NCBI RefSeq assembly: GCF_003012795.1
Contig: NZ_PXYH01000015.1
Coordinates: 32,047-96,046, forward strand
Direction: 5' to 3'
Source: Zobellella taiwanensis
GTDB lineage: Bacteria > Pseudomonadota > Gammaproteobacteria > Enterobacterales > Aeromonadaceae
DNA length: 64,000 nucleotides
Below are positions 60,761 to 64,000 of the stretch, piece by piece; position 1 is the first letter of the stretch, and each line of letters starts with the position of its first letter. Under the pieces are notes generated by a model. It ran no database searches. It had not been told where the DNA came from and saw only the letters and a program-made list of their open reading frames with translations. Made by a program: the position numbers and the translations under genes.

Positions 60761-62668
60761 ATGACCCTATACAAACAGATACTGATAACCATACTGCTGC
60801 TGTTCGCGGTGTTGTTCGTCGCCGCCTATTCGGTACAGTTCAGCGCCACCCGTCAGTACCTGGCCGAACAGCAATATACCAACGTGGTCAATACCGTCAC
60901 CTCCCTCGGCCTGGCTCTGACCCCCTATCTGGAAACCAGCGACAGGGTCGGCGCCGAGTCGGTGATCAACGCCATTTTCGATGGCGGCTTCTACCGCGAG
61001 ATCCGGCTTGACCTGCTGGCGGCGGACACCCGCATTGTGCGCGAGAATACCGCCATTCCCCGCCAGGTACCGGCCTGGTTTATGGAGCTGGAGCTGTTCG
61101 ACGAGGTGAGCCACGAGGCCGTGCTCACCTCGGGCTGGCTGCAACTGGGCAAGCTCTACGTCGAGGGCCATCCGGGGCCGGCTTACTACAAGCTGTGGCA
61201 GGGCATGAGCCGCCTGGCCAGCTGGTTTGTGGGGTGTTTTCTGGTGACCTGGCTGCTGTTGGTGCTGGCCCTGCGCTACCTGCTCAAGCCATTGCATCAA
61301 ATCCAGGAGCAGGCGCTGGAGATCGAACTGCATCATTTTGGTAAAACCATCCCCCTGCCTGCCACCCGGGAGCTGCGAGATGTGGTGGTGGCCATCAATC
61401 ACATGGCCGGCCTGCTGGAGGAACAGTTCAGGGAACAGGCCCAGGAAGCGGAGCGGCTGCGGCAACGGGCGTTTCTCGATGAAACCTCTGGGCTGGGCAA
61501 CCGGGCCTATTTCGTTTCCCAGGCCGCCTCCTGGCGGAGCGAGGAGATGCCGGGTTGCGTTGCCCTGGTGGCGGTGGACATCCTGGATAAGATTCACCAG
61601 GAAGAAGGCTATGCGGCCCGGGATCAGATGGTTCGGGCAGTGGCCGACAATCTGCAGCATATCTGCCGGCGGTATGACGAATTCGCCCTGGCCCGCATTT
61701 CCGCGACCGAATACGCCCTCTTGCTGCCCGAGACCGAGCCGGACAGGCTGAGGGCGCTGGGCAGCGAAATCAATCAGTCGGTTTCGGATCTGGTGGTCGA
61801 TCCGGTGGAGGGGCTGGAAGTGTCTGCCGTGGGTATGGCGCTCATCAGTCGCGGCGACGATATCGCCAGCCTGCTGACGGCGGCGGACAACAGCCTGAAC
61901 CGGGCCCGCATCGCGCCGGAGCGAGTGGCCTTGTCGGTGGGTCAGGACGGACACGGGCAGATAGGACGCCAGGTCTGGAAGGGGATGCTGGAGCGGGCCC
62001 TGACCGAACATGCCTTCGTACTGTCGGCCCAGGCGGTACTGCATTTCGACGGTCGTCGTTATCACCGGGAGCTGTACATCGGACTGGCGGAAGGCTCGCA
62101 CAGGTATGGCGCCGGGCAGTTTATGCCTGCCGTTGAGCAGTTCCGGCTGGGCGAGCGGCTGGATTTGCTGGTGATCGAACTCGCCCTGGCCCGACTGGCG
62201 GCGGATCCCGAACTGACGCTGGCGGTGAACCTGACCCGCCAGAGTTGTGCCAGCGAATCCTTTTTCGACAAGCTGGCGACCCTGCTGGCCTCCCGGGAAG
62301 GGCTCAAGCCGAGGCTGGCGCTGGACATTCCCGAAATCGTCTTCGTGCAGGCATCCGAACACCTGGGGCAGCGGCTGGCGGCACTCAAGCTGGATTGGGG
62401 CATTGACCATTTCGGGCGCCATTTCGACATGCTGGGCAAGCTGTCCGCGCTGCGCCCCCACTATGTCAAAATCGACCATGCCTATACCAGCCAGGTCATG
62501 GCCGACGACTACGATGATGCCTTCCTGGCCGCCGTCTGCCGGGCGGCGCACAATATCGGCGCCGTGACCATCGCCACCCGGGTGGAGAGCCCGGAACAGC
62601 TGGAACGCCTTTCCCGGCTGCATATAGACGCCTATCAGGGCTTTATCAGTCCGGTGGAGGCGCTCTGA
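60761..62668 (+). CDS. lapD: Inner-membrane c-di-GMP receptor LapD (degenerate GGDEF/EAL)
   Basis: The 635-residue protein has helix 1 (about residues 6-27), a periplasmic LapD/MoxY N domain (about 28-150), helix 2 (about 153-175), HAMP (about 175-228), then GGDEF- and EAL-like domains. The GGDEF site is replaced (ARISATEYALLLP) and the EAL motif is absent (ELYIGLAEGS), so no cyclase or phosphodiesterase activity is expected. LapD senses c-di-GMP through its EAL-like domain and holds LapG away from the adhesin. A perfect terminator follows. Confidence 0.93.
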   Translation: MTLYKQILITILLLFAVLFVAAYSVQFSATRQYLAEQQYTNVVNTVTSLGLALTPYLETSDRVGAESVINAIFDGGFYREIRLDLLAADTRIVRENTAIPRQVPAWFMELELFDEVSHEAVLTSGWLQLGKLYVEGHPGPAYYKLWQGMSRLASWFVGCFLVTWLLLVLALRYLLKPLHQIQEQALEIELHHFGKTIPLPATRELRDVVVAINHMAGLLEEQFREQAQEAERLRQRAFLDETSGLGNRAYFVSQAASWRSEEMPGCVALVAVDILDKIHQEEGYAARDQMVRAVADNLQHICRRYDEFALARISATEYALLLPETEPDRLRALGSEINQSVSDLVVDPVEGLEVSAVGMALISRGDDIASLLTAADNSLNRARIAPERVALSVGQDGHGQIGRQVWKGMLERALTEHAFVLSAQAVLHFDGRRYHRELYIGLAEGSHRYGAGQFMPAVEQFRLGERLDLLVIELALARLAADPELTLAVNLTRQSCASESFFDKLATLLASREGLKPRLALDIPEIVFVQASEHLGQRLAALKLDWGIDHFGRHFDMLGKLSALRPHYVKIDHAYTSQVMADDYDDAFLAAVCRAAHNIGAVTIATRVESPEQLERLSRLHIDAYQGFISPVEAL

Positions 62669-62696
62669 GTCCATCCTTCGATTTTTTGGGACATTA

Positions 62697-62730
62697 CGGC
62701 GATTGGAGCTTGTCCAATCGCCGATTTTTT
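62697..62730 (+). terminator. Rho-independent terminator of the lap operon
   Basis: CGGCGATTGG and CCAATCGCCG form a perfect 10-bp stem with a 7-nt loop, followed by six T residues. It separates lapD from the adhesin gene, which therefore needs its own promoter. Confidence 0.93.
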
Positions 62731-62792
62731 GTATAAGACCCGCGTGACCCGCTCTCCTAGACTTTAAGCAAACTCCCCAGAGGCAGGTCATC

Positions 62793-64000
62793 ATGGAAAC
62801 CATTACTCTCACAACCGCTGTCAAAGTCTCCGAGATTCAGGGTGCGGCCTTCGCCGTATTGCAGGACGGTACCGTGGAGCCGCTTGAAATCGGCAAAATT
62901 TACCCTGCCGGCACTGTTTTTCTGGTCGACGACAATACCACGCTGCAATACCTGGAAAGCGAGGGGGCCGCTCTCGACGAAGCGCAAGCAGACGCCCTGG
63001 CGGCGGAAGGGCAGGCGGTTCCGGCTGGTGATGTGAGCGAATTGCAGGCCGCCATTCTGGCCGGTATCGATCCGACCACCTTGTTCGAGGCCGCGGCGGC
63101 CGGTCCTGCCGCCGGTGCCGACGCGGCAGCGGCCGCTACCGGTGAAGGCAGCGGCAACGGCGGTTTTATCGTGGTCAGTAGGATCGGCGGTTTTACCCAG
63201 CCGCAAGCCGGTTTTGATACTGCCTTTGCGCCCCTCGCCGTGGCCGAAGAGCCGGAAGAACTGATCCCCCTTCTGGAACCCGCTCCCAACGCCATTCCTA
63301 CCATAGACATTATTCCCCTTCCGCCTGTGGACCCGGAGCAAAATCCGCAGTTGCCCGGGGTGGAAGGCGCTTTTTCCTGGGTCACCGAATCTTCCCTTGA
63401 AGGTGGCAGCCAGGCTGGAAATGGCCAGAACGTCGCCCAGGGCAGCATAGTGGTCAACACCGGCTCCGATGCTTTGACCGCTCTGGAAGTATTGGTGCAA
63501 GACAAGGATGGTGACTGGATCAATGTCACCAATGGCGGCCTGGTGGACGGCCTTTACGGAAACTTGCTGATCAATCCTGACTTTACATGGAGCTATACCC
63601 TTAGTGGCCCGCAAGAACACCCCACTGAGGGAGGAGTATTCGATCAAGATATATTGAAGGATCTCTTCCAGATTAGGGTTACCGACGACGACGGTGACAT
63701 TGCCAGTGCCAGTCTGGATATCTTTGTGCTTGATGATGGCCCTGTAGTCATGGTGGATGGCCCTGATTCCATAGTGGAGGGCGCCACCATCGAAGGAAAC
63801 TGGAGCCTGGTGGCCGGGGCCGATGGTGCCAGCACGCAGGTGCTGTTCGACGGCCAGGCGTATGACCTGGACGAGGCGATCGACACCGGCAAGGGCACCC
63901 TGACGGTCAAGGGCGACGGCACCTGGGTGTTTGTGGCGGCGGCCGGCCTGGACCATCGTCAGGCCCAGGGGCTGAGCTTCAGCCTCCAGGCCACCGACGG
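62793..64000 (+). CDS. lapA: Giant LapA-type retention-module adhesin, N-terminal part (3' end outside window)
   Basis: The frame opens at ATG 62793 (AGAGGCAGG upstream) and stays open to the window end (402 codons). Residues 1-95 form the LapA-type N-terminal retention module. Then comes an alanine/glycine-rich linker with di-alanine candidates AAAAG (residues 100-104) and PAAG (105-108), the kind of site LapG cuts, followed by GGFIVVSRIGG. From about 200 onward Ig-like/VCBS-type extracellular repeats begin, with calcium-binding DDDGDIASASL and DDGP motifs. The rest of the protein, including its RTX secretion signal, lies beyond the window. Confidence 0.92.
   Translation, partial: METITLTTAVKVSEIQGAAFAVLQDGTVEPLEIGKIYPAGTVFLVDDNTTLQYLESEGAALDEAQADALAAEGQAVPAGDVSELQAAILAGIDPTTLFEAAAAGPAAGADAAAAATGEGSGNGGFIVVSRIGGFTQPQAGFDTAFAPLAVAEEPEELIPLLEPAPNAIPTIDIIPLPPVDPEQNPQLPGVEGAFSWVTESSLEGGSQAGNGQNVAQGSIVVNTGSDALTALEVLVQDKDGDWINVTNGGLVDGLYGNLLINPDFTWSYTLSGPQEHPTEGGVFDQDILKDLFQIRVTDDDGDIASASLDIFVLDDGPVVMVDGPDSIVEGATIEGNWSLVAGADGASTQVLFDGQAYDLDEAIDTGKGTLTVKGDGTWVFVAAAGLDHRQAQGLSFSLQATD

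Overview
The window is a G+C-rich gammaproteobacterial chromosome segment. Gene content and order (ydiJ/ydiI, epd-pgk-fbaA, ppk-ppx, long-form pstC/pstA, an iol operon, a Lap-type adhesin cluster) fit a marine or brackish Aeromonadaceae-like genus such as Oceanimonas, Zobellella or Oceanisphaera. That placement is inferred from protein flavour, not from a database search. Genes are closely packed and no phage, IS transposase, rRNA operon or CRISPR array was seen.

Layout. (1) 1-8.8 kb: end of a SulP anion transporter, a small methyltransferase, rluF convergent with tyrS, a LuxR-type regulator ahead of the large FAD/Fe-S dehydrogenase ydiJ, a YeaQ-type membrane protein, two heptanucleotide tandem arrays, and the thioesterase ydiI/menI. 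(2) 8.8-16.8 kb: deaD, suhB, a PagL-like lipid A deacylase, an EmrD-like pump, yfhL-trhP (tRNA hydroxylation), rdgC and a YiaC-like acetyltransferase. (3) 16.8-20.1 kb: phoB-phoR-pstS with Pho boxes. (4) 20.2-24.8 kb: arsenic operon arsH-acr3-phosphatase-gapdh-arsJ, with no arsR or arsC in it. (5) 24.9-30.8 kb: acetyltransferase, tRNA-Pro(GGG), tadA, a repeat-rich gap, then ppx, ppk and gcvR on the minus strand. (6) 30.8-36.3 kb: pstC-pstA-pstB-phoU. (7) 36.4-45.5 kb: RpiR regulator divergent from an inositol catabolism operon (oxidoreductase, iolC fusion, iolD, iolE, iolA). (8) 45.8-54.3 kb: glcB, an MFS transporter, a small ORF, ltaE, and epd-pgk-fbaA. (9) 54.6-64 kb: lapB-lapC-lapE, an OmpA-like lipoprotein, lapG, lapD, and the start of a giant LapA-type adhesin that runs off the window.

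How the parts connect. Phosphate is the main theme. Four candidate Pho boxes lie ahead of phoB, pstS, pstC and (minus strand) ppk. In the first three, the box is followed after exactly 10 bp by a plausible -10 element. The phosphate-binding protein gene sits with phoBR, away from the rest of pst, and is directly followed by an arsenic operon that includes the GAPDH/ArsJ route for arsenate; arsenate enters cells through phosphate transporters. The last region is a complete c-di-GMP-controlled adhesin retention circuit: type I secretion, protease LapG, degenerate GGDEF/EAL receptor LapD, and an adhesin with an alanine/glycine-rich cleavage region.

The three largest gaps near 26.4, 37.5 and 42.9 kb share pieces of one dispersed, hairpin-rich repeat family. 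Three separate 7-bp tandem arrays of different sequence also occur. No wholly new multi-gene system was recognised. The least explained items are the phosphatase inside the ars operon, the extra periplasmic domains of PstC and PstA, the repeat elements, and a 52-codon ORF at 49605.
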